Part shown: piece by piece, positions 8,395-15,507 of the stretch
How positions within the stretch are numbered: the first letter of the stretch is position 1
Layout of the letters: the number at the start of each line of letters is the position of its first letter
Source: Clostridiaceae bacterium
GTDB taxonomy: Bacteria; Bacillota; Clostridia; Saccharofermentanales; DTU023
NCBI GenBank assembly: GCA_012511185.1
Contig: JAAZGN010000032.1
Span: forward strand, 1-18,204
Direction: 5' to 3'
Length of the DNA stretch: 18,204 nt
Notes under the pieces: generated by a model
What the model was told of the DNA's origin: nothing
The model's input: the letters and a program-made list of their open reading frames with translations, nothing else
The model's database searches: none
Translations under genes and position numbers: made by a program

Positions 8395-8400
8395 CTCCTT
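8395..8400 (-). promoter_or_regulatory. Ribosome binding site that fixes the TTG start of polA
   Basis: On the minus strand AAGGAG is followed by a 6-base spacer and TTG at 8388. No ATG or GTG lies at a comparable distance, and the protein begins with normal PolA N-terminal sequence right after the TTG (MSNQEILLLFD), so this site decides the start. Confidence 0.8.
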
Positions 8401-8408
8401 TGCGGCAG

Positions 8409-10169
8409 TCAGTCTTCTCCTGCCGGTACTCTTGCGGGCTCATCAAGGGACTGCATATTGATTTCATAAGTGGAATCATAGGGAACAACCGGCAGACGAC
8501 CTCCAGTGCCTGTGTCGCCAGCCTGTATATCATTTTCCAGGACCGACAAGAGGTGATCCATAAAGTCGTCCAGCCCTGTTTCATCTCCATTGGATGTGAG
8601 GAGGAGCAATTTTTGGACTTCACGCGAAAGAAGATCCGGGTCATTGATTTGAGAAAGGATGTTGATCTTTTCATGATCCGTACGGACAATCGATTCATCC
8701 TTGAGGAACAATTCCTCTTTCATTTTCTCCCCCGGTCTGAGCCCGATGTATTCGATGGGAACATCGACATCAGGCACAAGTCCCGACAAACGGATCAGAT
8801 CGCGTGCCAAATCATCGATCCGGACCGATGCCCCCATGTCGAGGACAAAGATCTCCCCGCCCCTGGCGTAAGCCCCCGCCTGAAGAACCAAACTGGAAGC
8901 TTCGGGGATGGTCATGAAAAAACGCTCGACTTCGGGGTGGGTCACCGTAACAGGGCGATGCTCCCTGATCTGTTTTTCGAAAAGGGGAATCACGCTCCCG
9001 CTGCTTCCCAGCACATTGCCAAAGCGCACGGCTGAAAAGGAGGTACGCGGCGAAAGCTTATTCAGGGTAAGCACCACGATTTCGCAAAGCCGTTTGGTGG
9101 CCCCCATGACATTGGTAGGGTTGACTGCCTTGTCCGTCGAAACCAGAACGAAGCGGTTTGTGCCGTACCGGGCCGCCATCAGGGCAGTGTTGTAAGTTCC
9201 ATAGACATTGTTTTTGACGGCTTCACCCGGGCTGATTTCCATCAGTGGAACGTGTTTGTGAGCCGCGGCATGGAAGACGACATTAGGCCTCCATTCAGCG
9301 AAAACTCCAGCCAGCCTTTTGGCGTCGCGTATCGATCCGATCAACACTTTCAGGTTGAGTAACTTGCCAAATTGAGCCATCAGTTCCTGTTGGAGATCAT
9401 AGACACTGTTTTCGCAAATGTCGAAAAGAATCAGAAGCGCCGGACGGAAAGCAGCGATCTGCTTGGCCAGTTCCGAACCGATGGAACCACCTCCGCCTGT
9501 GATCAGCACCACCTTGTTTTCAATAAAACGGCTGACCCGTTCCATGTCGTAGACAACGGGATCCCTTCCCAGCAGGTCCTCAATCCGTATGTCCCGGACA
9601 TCGGACAGATGAACCTGCTCGCTGCTGAGCTCTGAAAAGAAAGGCAGAAGTCTTACCCGGCAGTTGGTCTGATGACAGATGGCCAGAATGTCCCGCAAGG
9701 TTTCGCTCGATGCCGAGGGGATGGCTACGATTATTTCGTCGATCCTGTGACGTTCGGCCAACTCGACAATGTCGTTGCGGTCGCCCAGAACGGGTATGCC
9801 GTTGTTTTTGTAAAAATGGATGAGGGGGTTATCGTCAACTACGCAGACCGGGATCCGAAGCGACTGTGTTGTCTTGAGCTGCACAATAATCTGCGTTCCC
9901 GCCTGGCCGGCTCCAACAATCATGACGCGGATTGGCTGCCTTCCCTTTTGCCTTTTTCGGATCTGTCTTACCTGACGCCGCGTATGGTAAAACCTGTAGA
10001 GGAACCGGATGGAAAAGACGGCGGTGGTCAGCAAAAACCAGTAAATGATGTAGAAGGCCAGCGCGTAATTTCGCTTCATGACCTGAAAGGTTAAAACAGA
10101 AAGAAAGAGCTGGATAATGGTTCCCGCAACAAGGACCAGGTACTGCGATCCCCTTGCGAAAGGCCACAT
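8409..10169 (-). CDS. CapD/WbpM/EpsC-type nucleotide-sugar dehydratase, N-terminus cut off by TAG
   Basis: Membrane-anchored SDR enzymes of this family act on UDP-GlcNAc-type sugars (usually 4,6-dehydration) for capsule, exopolysaccharide or glycan synthesis. From ATG 10169 there are 586 residues: two remaining membrane helices (about 8-28 and 35-60), a first nucleotide-binding domain with VMIVGAGQAGTQ, then the catalytic SDR domain with ITGGGGSIGSE (glycines from residue 225), HAAAHKHVPLME and the active-site stretch STDKAVNPTNVMGATKR, all typical. ATG 10169 has no ribosome site, and the same frame continues upstream through two more family-like membrane helices to an in-frame TAG (10284-10286) and beyond to ATG 10385. 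The natural gene is therefore probably 8409-10385 (658 codons) with a nonsense codon. Whether the 586-residue part is made is unknown. It lies 20 bases before polA. Confidence 0.85.
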   Translation of the reverse strand: MWPFARGSQYLVLVAGTIIQLFLSVLTFQVMKRNYALAFYIIYWFLLTTAVFSIRFLYRFYHTRRQVRQIRKRQKGRQPIRVMIVGAGQAGTQIIVQLKTTQSLRIPVCVVDDNPLIHFYKNNGIPVLGDRNDIVELAERHRIDEIIVAIPSASSETLRDILAICHQTNCRVRLLPFFSELSSEQVHLSDVRDIRIEDLLGRDPVVYDMERVSRFIENKVVLITGGGGSIGSELAKQIAAFRPALLILFDICENSVYDLQQELMAQFGKLLNLKVLIGSIRDAKRLAGVFAEWRPNVVFHAAAHKHVPLMEISPGEAVKNNVYGTYNTALMAARYGTNRFVLVSTDKAVNPTNVMGATKRLCEIVVLTLNKLSPRTSFSAVRFGNVLGSSGSVIPLFEKQIREHRPVTVTHPEVERFFMTIPEASSLVLQAGAYARGGEIFVLDMGASVRIDDLARDLIRLSGLVPDVDVPIEYIGLRPGEKMKEELFLKDESIVRTDHEKINILSQINDPDLLSREVQKLLLLTSNGDETGLDDFMDHLLSVLENDIQAGDTGTGGRLPVVPYDSTYEINMQSLDEPARVPAGED

Positions 10170-10283
10170 CTGGGAATAGAAGCCGCTCAGGGAAAAACAA
10201 ATAGCCGACAGAATAACAAAGACAAACCAGGTTGACTTGAATTGTTCAAGAAATCGCGCGGGGATCTTGCTTTCATACAGAAG

Positions 10284-10385
10284 CTAAAGCGAAAGAAGGG
10301 GCGCCAGAACACTGGACGCCATATCATAAGCGATCAAAAACAACTTTCGCGGCGTCAAATGCCGGATTGGTATGAACTTGTTCAT
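10284..10385 (-). pseudogene. Separated N-terminal fragment of the CapD-like gene, ending at in-frame TAG
   Basis: From ATG 10385 there are 33 codons (start MNKFIPIRHLTPRKLFLIAY, end LAPLLSL) and then TAG. Past the TAG, in the same frame, the sequence continues LLYESKIPARFLEQFK and a hydrophobic helix ending GFYSQMWPF. This matches the first two membrane helices that family members have before the SDR part. AGGTAA lies about 12 bases before the ATG. The stop therefore falls inside the first helix. A single substitution from TTG, TGG or CAG would explain it; sequencing error, true inactivation and stop-codon readthrough are not distinguishable here. Confidence 0.75.
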
Positions 10386-10429
10386 ATCAGTCTGTTACCT
10401 GTTGCGCTTTGTCGGATCACCGACCGCTT

Positions 10430-10651
10430 TCATTCAGACGTAGGTTCGGATTTGGCTTTTTCAAGATAGGAGTTAATATGGTCAATCAAGCCATCCGCAT
10501 CCATTCCGTGTGCCATGCACGCCTGTTCAATGGTCTCGTTACTGGCCAGCATGCAGCCGATGCAATGCATCCCGTAACCCATTAAAAGGCCGGCGATGTT
10601 TTGATCGAGTTGCAGCAAGTCCAATATCTGCATATCTTTTGTGGCTTTCAT
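10430..10651 (-). CDS. Small DUF1858 domain protein (CxxC)
   Basis: A 73-residue protein. Almost the whole length matches the DUF1858 pattern as I recall it: an N-terminal helix, then MGYGMHCIGC with C30 and C33, then SNETIEQACMAHGMD and a terminal helix with DHINSYLEK. This domain also occurs at the N-terminus of ScdA/RIC-type and hybrid-cluster-associated proteins. The CxxC suggests a redox or Fe-S role, but its biochemical function is not established. The start is ATG 10651 with GGAG 9 bases upstream; an in-frame TTG at 10666 lies too close to that GGAG. It is 44 bases ahead of the CapD-like fragment on the same strand and may lead the transcript running through polA and coaE. Confidence 0.85.
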   Translation of the reverse strand: MKATKDMQILDLLQLDQNIAGLLMGYGMHCIGCMLASNETIEQACMAHGMDADGLIDHINSYLEKAKSEPTSE

Positions 10652-10716
10652 CAAGTCATTCTCCAAGTCAAAGTAATTAATACTGACTGAATGTTATCGC
10701 ATTACCGCGCCGGGAG

Positions 10717-10740
10717 GCAAGTTTTCCCTTGCTTTTTTTT
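10717..10740 (+). terminator. Weak hairpin plus T8 run, possible terminator
   Basis: On the plus strand GCAAG (10717-10721) and CTTGC pair around a 6-base loop and are followed directly by eight Ts, the shape of a rho-independent terminator. The stem is only 5 bp and no plus-strand gene ends nearby, so it would stop only antisense or read-through transcription entering hup. The same A/T tract may instead be the UP element of a minus-strand promoter. Confidence 0.3.
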
Positions 10741-10800
10741 AAAAATGGAAGAGGAAACCGCAAAAATGGGAACATCCAACACAGATTAGCCCCAAAAGTC

Positions 10801-10829
10801 TTGACAAGGCGGTATTTGAACAGGATAAT
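10801..10829 (+). promoter_or_regulatory. Strong sigma-A-type promoter of hup
   Basis: TTGACA (10801-10806), a spacer of exactly 17 bases and GATAAT (10824-10829). The start of transcription should be near 10836. GGAGG (10851-10855) then sits 7 bases before the ATG at 10863. This near-consensus promoter fits the high expression usual for HU. Confidence 0.88.
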
Positions 10830-10862
10830 AGGCGAAGAACACAGCCGGAAGGAGGCACCATA

Positions 10863-11138
10863 ATGAATAAAACTGATCTCATCAACGCGGTGGCGGCCAA
10901 AACAGAGTTGAGCAAAAAGGACAGCGAAAAAGCTGTTTCTGCTGTTTTTGACGTAATCACCGAACAGCTCGCAGGCGGAGAAAAAGTCGTACTGGTCGGC
11001 TTCGGTACTTTCGAAGTCCGTCATCGCGCCGCGCGCAAAGGACGCAATCCCAGTACCAAAGAGGAGATCCTGATCCCCGCAACGAAGGCTCCCGCTTTCA
11101 AAGCCGGTAAGGGTTTGAAGACAATCGTCAACAGCTAA
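10863..11138 (+). CDS. hup: DNA-binding protein HU
   Basis: A nucleoid protein that binds and bends DNA as a dimer without strong sequence preference. The 91 residues match the family length. MNKTDLINAVAAKTELSK forms the helical body, VVLVGFGTFEVRHRAARKGR leads into the beta arm, and RNPSTKEEILIPA carries the arm-tip proline region; KAPAFKAGKGLK closes the fold. IHF specialisation is unlikely in this lineage. It is a single-gene transcription unit with its own promoter and terminator, convergent with the Spo0A-like gene to its right. Confidence 0.98.
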   Translation: MNKTDLINAVAAKTELSKKDSEKAVSAVFDVITEQLAGGEKVVLVGFGTFEVRHRAARKGRNPSTKEEILIPATKAPAFKAGKGLKTIVNS

Positions 11139-11160
11139 TGTTTGATATTTTGAACGTAGC

Positions 11161-11192
11161 AGAGGCTGTCCAGGGGCAGCCTCTTTCTTTTT
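11161..11192 (+). terminator. Rho-independent terminator of hup
   Basis: AGAGGCTG (11161-11168) and CAGCCTCT (11177-11184) form a perfect 8-bp stem with an 8-base loop, followed by TTCTTTTT. It begins 22 bases after the hup stop. No T-run follows on the other strand, so it should work only for hup and not for the convergent gene that ends at 11200. Confidence 0.92.
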
Positions 11193-11199
11193 CCTCCAC

Positions 11200-11865
11200 T
11201 CAGTCGCTGTCCTCAACTTCCCCCAGTTCGAAGGTGTCAAGTTCGCTCCACACCTCTTCTGACAGCCGCGTAATGGTGCGGCCAACCGGGAGGCTGTTTT
11301 CTCCTTTCCTCAGGAGCTGATTGCCCGGGCGGAGCTGTGCAGCCTTTTCCCGTGACGCCAGGTCATCGAAAAGGTAACGAACGTTGCGTTCGATCTGATG
11401 TGGCCGCAAACCCTGTTGCTTTGCGATCTCAGGATAAAGTCTCTTGCTGATGGGATTTAATAGCGAGATGTCCGTCGCTGTCCGGCGCAGAATTTCCCCC
11501 AGAAGCCGGTAGCCGCGCAGCTGTGTATTCCATTCATAACGGCTGAGTACCCGGTCGACCAGAGCTCTGACCCGTCTTCTTTCGTTTCGTGTATCACGGC
11601 AGTTCTTTCGCGCAATGCCGTCAGCTGTTGCCATAACATTTCTGGCCGCCAAGGGCGAGCCCTTGCGCGCGTCGACCAGGTAGTGCACCCGGCCCGACGA
11701 ATCCAGAACTCCAAAGACTCCCTGACGATTCATCAGGGCTTCCACATGATTCAGTAATTCCCGGTTCGAGGCGACCAGAAAAAAACCAAGCTCCTCTGAT
11801 GGCCTGTTTTTAAGTTCCCTGTGTTCCGATGCCATATCGGAATTGATCCTTGCTTCTTGCATCAT
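11200..11865 (-). CDS. Spo0A C-terminal-domain transcription regulator without recognisable receiver
   Basis: A 221-residue protein. Residues about 101-208 resemble the DNA-binding domain of Spo0A: RGYRLLGEILRR, then SLLNPISKRLYPEIAKQ (134-150; Spo0A has LLGSITKVLYPDIAKKF) and a recognition helix HQIERNVRY (156-164), in which the E-R and later R of Spo0A's DNA-contacting SRVERAIRH are retained. The N-terminal part (about 26-100) shows GFFLVAS, a helix, and GVLDSSGRVHYLVDARKG; I see no DD pair or usual phosphorylation motif, so it is not a standard receiver. Residues 86-100 are very basic. The length is below Spo0A's 267. ATG 11865 has an excellent GGAGGTGAT site 9 bases upstream. It lies 78 bases after a membrane protein gene. 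DNA binding is inferred from homology; targets are unknown. Confidence 0.82.
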   Translation of the reverse strand: MMQEARINSDMASEHRELKNRPSEELGFFLVASNRELLNHVEALMNRQGVFGVLDSSGRVHYLVDARKGSPLAARNVMATADGIARKNCRDTRNERRRVRALVDRVLSRYEWNTQLRGYRLLGEILRRTATDISLLNPISKRLYPEIAKQQGLRPHQIERNVRYLFDDLASREKAAQLRPGNQLLRKGENSLPVGRTITRLSEEVWSELDTFELGEVEDSD

Positions 11866-11943
11866 CCGGCATCACCTCCCCCTATATTATGGGAAGAATG
11901 CGGGAACTTTATTTTGTTGGGGTCAAAATGAAGAGCAACCCCT

Positions 11944-12357
11944 CTATTTCTCTGCTGAATCTTCCAAGTAAGTTGCGTGAACGATGAAGCGCGTACCGGG
12001 GGTAAACATGACTTGGAACCGGCCCCTGGAATTCTTGTCGAAGGTGCCGGGCATGAAGTAATAAGGGAGGCCGTCCGCAATCAAAAAGCTTCTCCCTGGA
12101 GAACTTTTTTGAAGATCAATGTCGGCAACATCATAATGGTGTCCAGCCATGTGCACAAGATCAAAAACACGCGGGACGAATTCGGTTACGCAAAAGTAAA
12201 CGATGGCGGCCGCCAACAAAACCGGAGCAAGAAAAGAGACCCGGAAGCGGTTGGCGTGATTCCAATTGTTACGAAGTGAAATGGCCAGTAGGGTCAAGAG
12301 GGCAAATACCATGGCGGCGCTGGCAAAAAGTCCGGCCAGGAAATAGACGTACATCAT
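11944..12357 (-). CDS. Two-helix membrane protein coupled to ligA, unknown function
   Basis: I do not recognise this 137-residue protein. It has two hydrophobic helices (about 2-27 and 40-60) joined by a loop with several positive residues (R29, R37, R39), which would place the loop in the cytoplasm and both ends outside. The remaining 77 residues are polar and probably form a small extracytoplasmic domain, with GHHYDVADIDL and a later FTPGTRFIVHATYLED strand-like end. Its ATG overlaps the ligA stop (ATGA at 12354-12357) and AAGGAG lies 10 bases upstream, so it is translated with ligA. The clean site and coupling support a real gene despite no family match. Confidence 0.8.
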   Translation of the reverse strand: MMYVYFLAGLFASAAMVFALLTLLAISLRNNWNHANRFRVSFLAPVLLAAAIVYFCVTEFVPRVFDLVHMAGHHYDVADIDLQKSSPGRSFLIADGLPYYFMPGTFDKNSRGRFQVMFTPGTRFIVHATYLEDSAEK

Positions 12358-14471
12358 GGGGATCCCGCTCCTTGGCGTGCAACGGCCAGCCAGGTGGTAA
12401 ACTCCTGCTCATTCATGACCGTCAGACCCAGTTCACGGGCGCGCTCAGCTTTTCCGCCTGGGTTTTCACCCGCGATCACCGCGCTTGTGGCTGATGAAAC
12501 CGAGTTGGAAACACGGGCACCCAAGCTTTCAAGCGCCTCTCTGGCTTCATTGCGGGTCATGGAACTGAGGGTTCCTGTCAAAACATAAGTCCGACCCTCC
12601 AGCAGCCGGCCTTCTGCCGAACTGGATTCAGAAAACGGCAAGCCGTAAGCTTCAAGCCGGTCCAGAAGCATTTTTGTTTGAGGCAGCAGGAACCAGTGAT
12701 GGATTTCACGAGCAGTAGCCGGGCCGATGTCGCGGATGGAGGCCAGCGTCTCCTCATCGGTGGCAGCGATCTTTCTGATAGTGGGGATGACCGCCATGAG
12801 CGCCCTGGCCGTTTGCCTTCCCACAAGCGGGATCCCGAACCCTGTCAGAAGGCGGTCGGGAGTCATATTTTTGGAATTCTCAATTTCAGAAAGCAGTTTG
12901 TCGACTGCCTTCTGCCTCCCCACGGAGCCGTCCGCGATGAGATGATCGCGTTTTTCGTGGAGGATATAAAGATCTGCAATTGACTTGACAAAACCCTTTT
13001 CTGTCAAAGCCTGTGCTGTCTTCTCCCCGATACCGGAGATGTCCATGGCTTCTTTTGAGGCGAAGTAGGACAGGTGGCGGACAAGTTGCGCGGGACAGTC
13101 AATGCCTGTGCAAAAAAGATCGACGCTGTCCCCGCTATATTCCGTCTTGGAGCCGCACGCGGGGCAATGATCCGGTAGTTTATAAACCTTGGTACCGGCG
13201 GGTCTTTTCTCCCTGATCACTTGGACAACAGCGGGAATAATGTCTCCCCCTTTTTGGACCAGAACCGTATCACCAATCCGGATGTCGAGCTGACCGATGT
13301 AGCTTTGGTTGTGAAGGGTCGCCTTCCTCACCGTGGTTCCTGCCAGATTGACAGGCTCAAGCCAGGCCAGCGGTGTGATCCTGCCGGTCCGGCCCACCTG
13401 CGCCGTGATATCGACAATTCTCGTTTCTTTTTGTTCCGGCGGGTACTTGTAGGCGACGGCCCATCGGGGGTACTTGTTGGTCGATCCGAGCTGCTCGCGT
13501 TCTGCCATCCGGTCAAGCTTGATGACCGCGCCGTCAATTCCAAAGGGAAGGCTTCCGCGCCTTTGCTCAATCTCATCGACGGCTTTCATGATCCCTTCAC
13601 GGGTCAGGGCAAGCCTTGTTTCAGGTATCACCAAAAAGCCCAGTTCCGAAAGCCAGTCGAGCGATTCGGAATCAAAATCAAAGACCCGGGTCGAATGCTG
13701 GACATCAAAGGCGAAGAAGGAAAGACCGCGCCGGGCAACAATAGAAGCGTCGAGCTGGCGTAAGGTCCCCGCCGCTGCATTTCGCGGGTTGGCAAAGAGC
13801 TTTTCACCCTTCTTTTCCAGCTGGGCATTCAACCGCTCGAAGGACTTGTAGGGCATGAAGACTTCCCCGCGGACGACCAGTTCTTCCACCGGCTCGGTCA
13901 GCACTTGGGGAATGGCCTTGATCTCCAAAATGTTCTCCGTGATGTCTTCTCCGGATGTGACGCCATCCCCTCGTGTCACGCCCCGGACCAGCCGGCCGTT
14001 CCCGTAGGTCAGGCTGACGGAGAGGCCGTCAATTTTCATTTCCACAAGAAAACGGTAGTCCTGTGTCTGGCTGGCTACCCGGTCAGTGAAAGCAGTCACT
14101 TCCCCACGGGAGAAGACGTCCAGAAGCGAGAGCATGGGGAAACGATGCGGCACCGGGGTAAATTTTTCTGAAATACCCCCGCCGACACGTTTCGCAGGTG
14201 AATCGTCACCCGATAAGCCCGGCCATTTTTTCTCCAGAGTTTCAAGTCTGCGCAAAAGCCTGTCGTAATCGGCGTCCTCGGCCAGGGGTGAATCAAGGTC
14301 GTAATAAGCGTGATCGAGCACACTGAGAAGACGGGTCAGCGTGGAGATCATAGCAGCAGCTTCCTGTTTTGAGTCAGGTTCGGGCGCAGTCAGGATGCGG
14401 ACGACTGCCGTGGCAATGCCGCCTTGGAGGCGCGGATCTGATGGTGATAATTCCGGCCTGTGATCCGTCAT
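12354..14471 (-). CDS. ligA: NAD-dependent DNA ligase
   Basis: Seals nicks in replication and repair using NAD. It has 705 residues from ATG 14471, slightly longer than E. coli LigA because of an N-terminal extension of about 40 residues before the Ia domain. The adenylation domain has VEMKIDGLS with the nucleophile K146, TRGDGVTSGEDITEN, NPRNAAAGTLRQLD and DGAVIKLD. The OB fold has QVGRTGRITPLAWLEPV and KGGDIIPAVVQV. A four-cysteine zinc finger (CPACGS, then FCTGIDC), HhH repeats (DISGIGEKTA, GIPLVGRQTA, IRDIGPATA) and a C-terminal BRCT domain follow. The open frame extends to TTG 14495, overlapping fba, but ATG 14471 sits 5 bases after the fba stop with AAGG about 10 bases upstream. Confidence 0.97.
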   Translation of the reverse strand: MTDHRPELSPSDPRLQGGIATAVVRILTAPEPDSKQEAAAMISTLTRLLSVLDHAYYDLDSPLAEDADYDRLLRRLETLEKKWPGLSGDDSPAKRVGGGISEKFTPVPHRFPMLSLLDVFSRGEVTAFTDRVASQTQDYRFLVEMKIDGLSVSLTYGNGRLVRGVTRGDGVTSGEDITENILEIKAIPQVLTEPVEELVVRGEVFMPYKSFERLNAQLEKKGEKLFANPRNAAAGTLRQLDASIVARRGLSFFAFDVQHSTRVFDFDSESLDWLSELGFLVIPETRLALTREGIMKAVDEIEQRRGSLPFGIDGAVIKLDRMAEREQLGSTNKYPRWAVAYKYPPEQKETRIVDITAQVGRTGRITPLAWLEPVNLAGTTVRKATLHNQSYIGQLDIRIGDTVLVQKGGDIIPAVVQVIREKRPAGTKVYKLPDHCPACGSKTEYSGDSVDLFCTGIDCPAQLVRHLSYFASKEAMDISGIGEKTAQALTEKGFVKSIADLYILHEKRDHLIADGSVGRQKAVDKLLSEIENSKNMTPDRLLTGFGIPLVGRQTARALMAVIPTIRKIAATDEETLASIRDIGPATAREIHHWFLLPQTKMLLDRLEAYGLPFSESSSAEGRLLEGRTYVLTGTLSSMTRNEAREALESLGARVSNSVSSATSAVIAGENPGGKAERARELGLTVMNEQEFTTWLAVARQGAGSP

Positions 14472-14476
14472 GGCTG

Positions 14477-15418
14477 TCAGGCCTTGCCTGCGCAACCCAG
14501 CACATTGACAATTTTGTGATTGACCAGCTCTTCGATTGCCTGGCGTGCGGGCCCCAGATACTGACGGGGATCAAAGTGCGAAGGATTCAAGGACATATAC
14601 TGGCGAATGCTGGCTGTCATGGCCATCCTCAGATCCGTATCAATGTTTATTTTGCAAACAGCCATGGACGCCGCCTTGCGCAGCATGCTTTCCGGAATCC
14701 CCGTTGCATCAGGCATGGAGCCGCCGTATTGGTTGATGGTCTCGACGTATTGGGGCAGAACACTGCTGGCACCGTGCAAAACGATAGGAAAGCCTGGCAG
14801 GCGGCGGGCGACCTCCTCGAGTATGTCAAAGCGCAATTCAGGCTTTTGTCCGGGTTTAAACTTGTAAGCGCCATGACTGGTTCCGATCGCGATGGCCAGC
14901 GAATCACATCCTGTCCGGGTAACAAATTCCTCGACCTGGCCGGGATCGGTATAGGAGGCATCTTTGGCAGATACCCTGATATCGTCTTCAACTCCTTCAA
15001 GCCGTCCCAGTTCCGCCTCGACGACAACTGCCGGGTCACGGCTGTGCGCGTAATCGACAACGCGCCGGGTCAAAGCAGTGTTTTCCTCAAAGGGCAGGTG
15101 TGACGCATCAATCATAACCGAGCTAAAGCCATTGTCGATACAGTCCTTGCACAGTTCAAAGCTGTCGCCGTGATCGAGATGGAGCACGATGGGCAGATCC
15201 GAATCAATCAGGGCAGCCTCGACCAGTTTCACCAGATAGGTCTGATTGGCATATTTACGCGCCCCTGCGGATACTTGCAAAATGAGCGGCGCCCTGAGCT
15301 GCTTGGCGGCATTGACGATCCCCTGGATGATCTCCATGTTATTGACGTTGAAGGCCCCGATGGCATAGCCACCCTCATAGGCTTTCCTGAACATTTCACT
15401 GCTGGTCACTAATGGCAT
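14477..15418 (-). CDS. fba: Class II fructose-1,6-bisphosphate aldolase
   Basis: Zinc-dependent cleavage and synthesis of fructose 1,6-bisphosphate in glycolysis and gluconeogenesis. It has 313 residues. Signature residues are in place: LHLDHGDS with D82 and the metal ligand H83, VEAELG with E134, GTSHGAYKF with H182, VLHGASS with H215, and KINIDTDLR near residue 256 for phosphate and substrate binding. Related tagatose-bisphosphate aldolases share this fold, so substrate preference is not certain, but the sequence reads as a general Fba. The frame is open up to 15508, but ATG 15418 has a perfect AAGGAGG 5 bases upstream and gives the normal N-terminus MPLVTSSEMF. It lies 89 bases after valS and 5 bases before ligA. 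I found no good promoter in the valS gap. Confidence 0.94.
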   Translation of the reverse strand: MPLVTSSEMFRKAYEGGYAIGAFNVNNMEIIQGIVNAAKQLRAPLILQVSAGARKYANQTYLVKLVEAALIDSDLPIVLHLDHGDSFELCKDCIDNGFSSVMIDASHLPFEENTALTRRVVDYAHSRDPAVVVEAELGRLEGVEDDIRVSAKDASYTDPGQVEEFVTRTGCDSLAIAIGTSHGAYKFKPGQKPELRFDILEEVARRLPGFPIVLHGASSVLPQYVETINQYGGSMPDATGIPESMLRKAASMAVCKINIDTDLRMAMTASIRQYMSLNPSHFDPRQYLGPARQAIEELVNHKIVNVLGCAGKA

Positions 15419-15507
15419 GCTGGCCTCCTTACACTTCGCCTGGTCAAGGCAGTCATTGAATCCCTGTTTTTCAGTATAGCGCACCTGTCCAAAAAGCCTT
15501 GCCGGCA

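Larger units (their letters stand above)
10652..10862. other. Divergent intergenic region between DUF1858 gene and hup
   Basis: About 210 bases without a gene. Toward hup it holds a strong promoter (10801-10829) and a ribosome site. Toward the minus-strand genes there is a weak candidate: TTGCCT (10715-10720) and TAACAT (10691-10696) with spacer 18, preceded by A-rich sequence that could act as an UP element. A small plus-strand hairpin with a T-run lies at 10717-10740. I see no open frame, operator palindrome or repeat in the rest. Confidence 0.6.

Noticed and set aside
8400..9035. 211-residue plus-strand open frame opposite the CapD-like gene
   Set aside because: Antisense to the conserved SDR domain and starts inside the polA ribosome site region; no independent support.
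14369..15103. 244-residue plus-strand open frame opposite fba and ligA
   Set aside because: It lies wholly antisense to two well-supported enzymes, has no family resemblance and no ribosome site, and is a GC-driven shadow.
15486..15507. Terminator-like GCC/GGC hairpin followed by Ts after valS
   Set aside because: The stem is only 3 bp, too weak to call.
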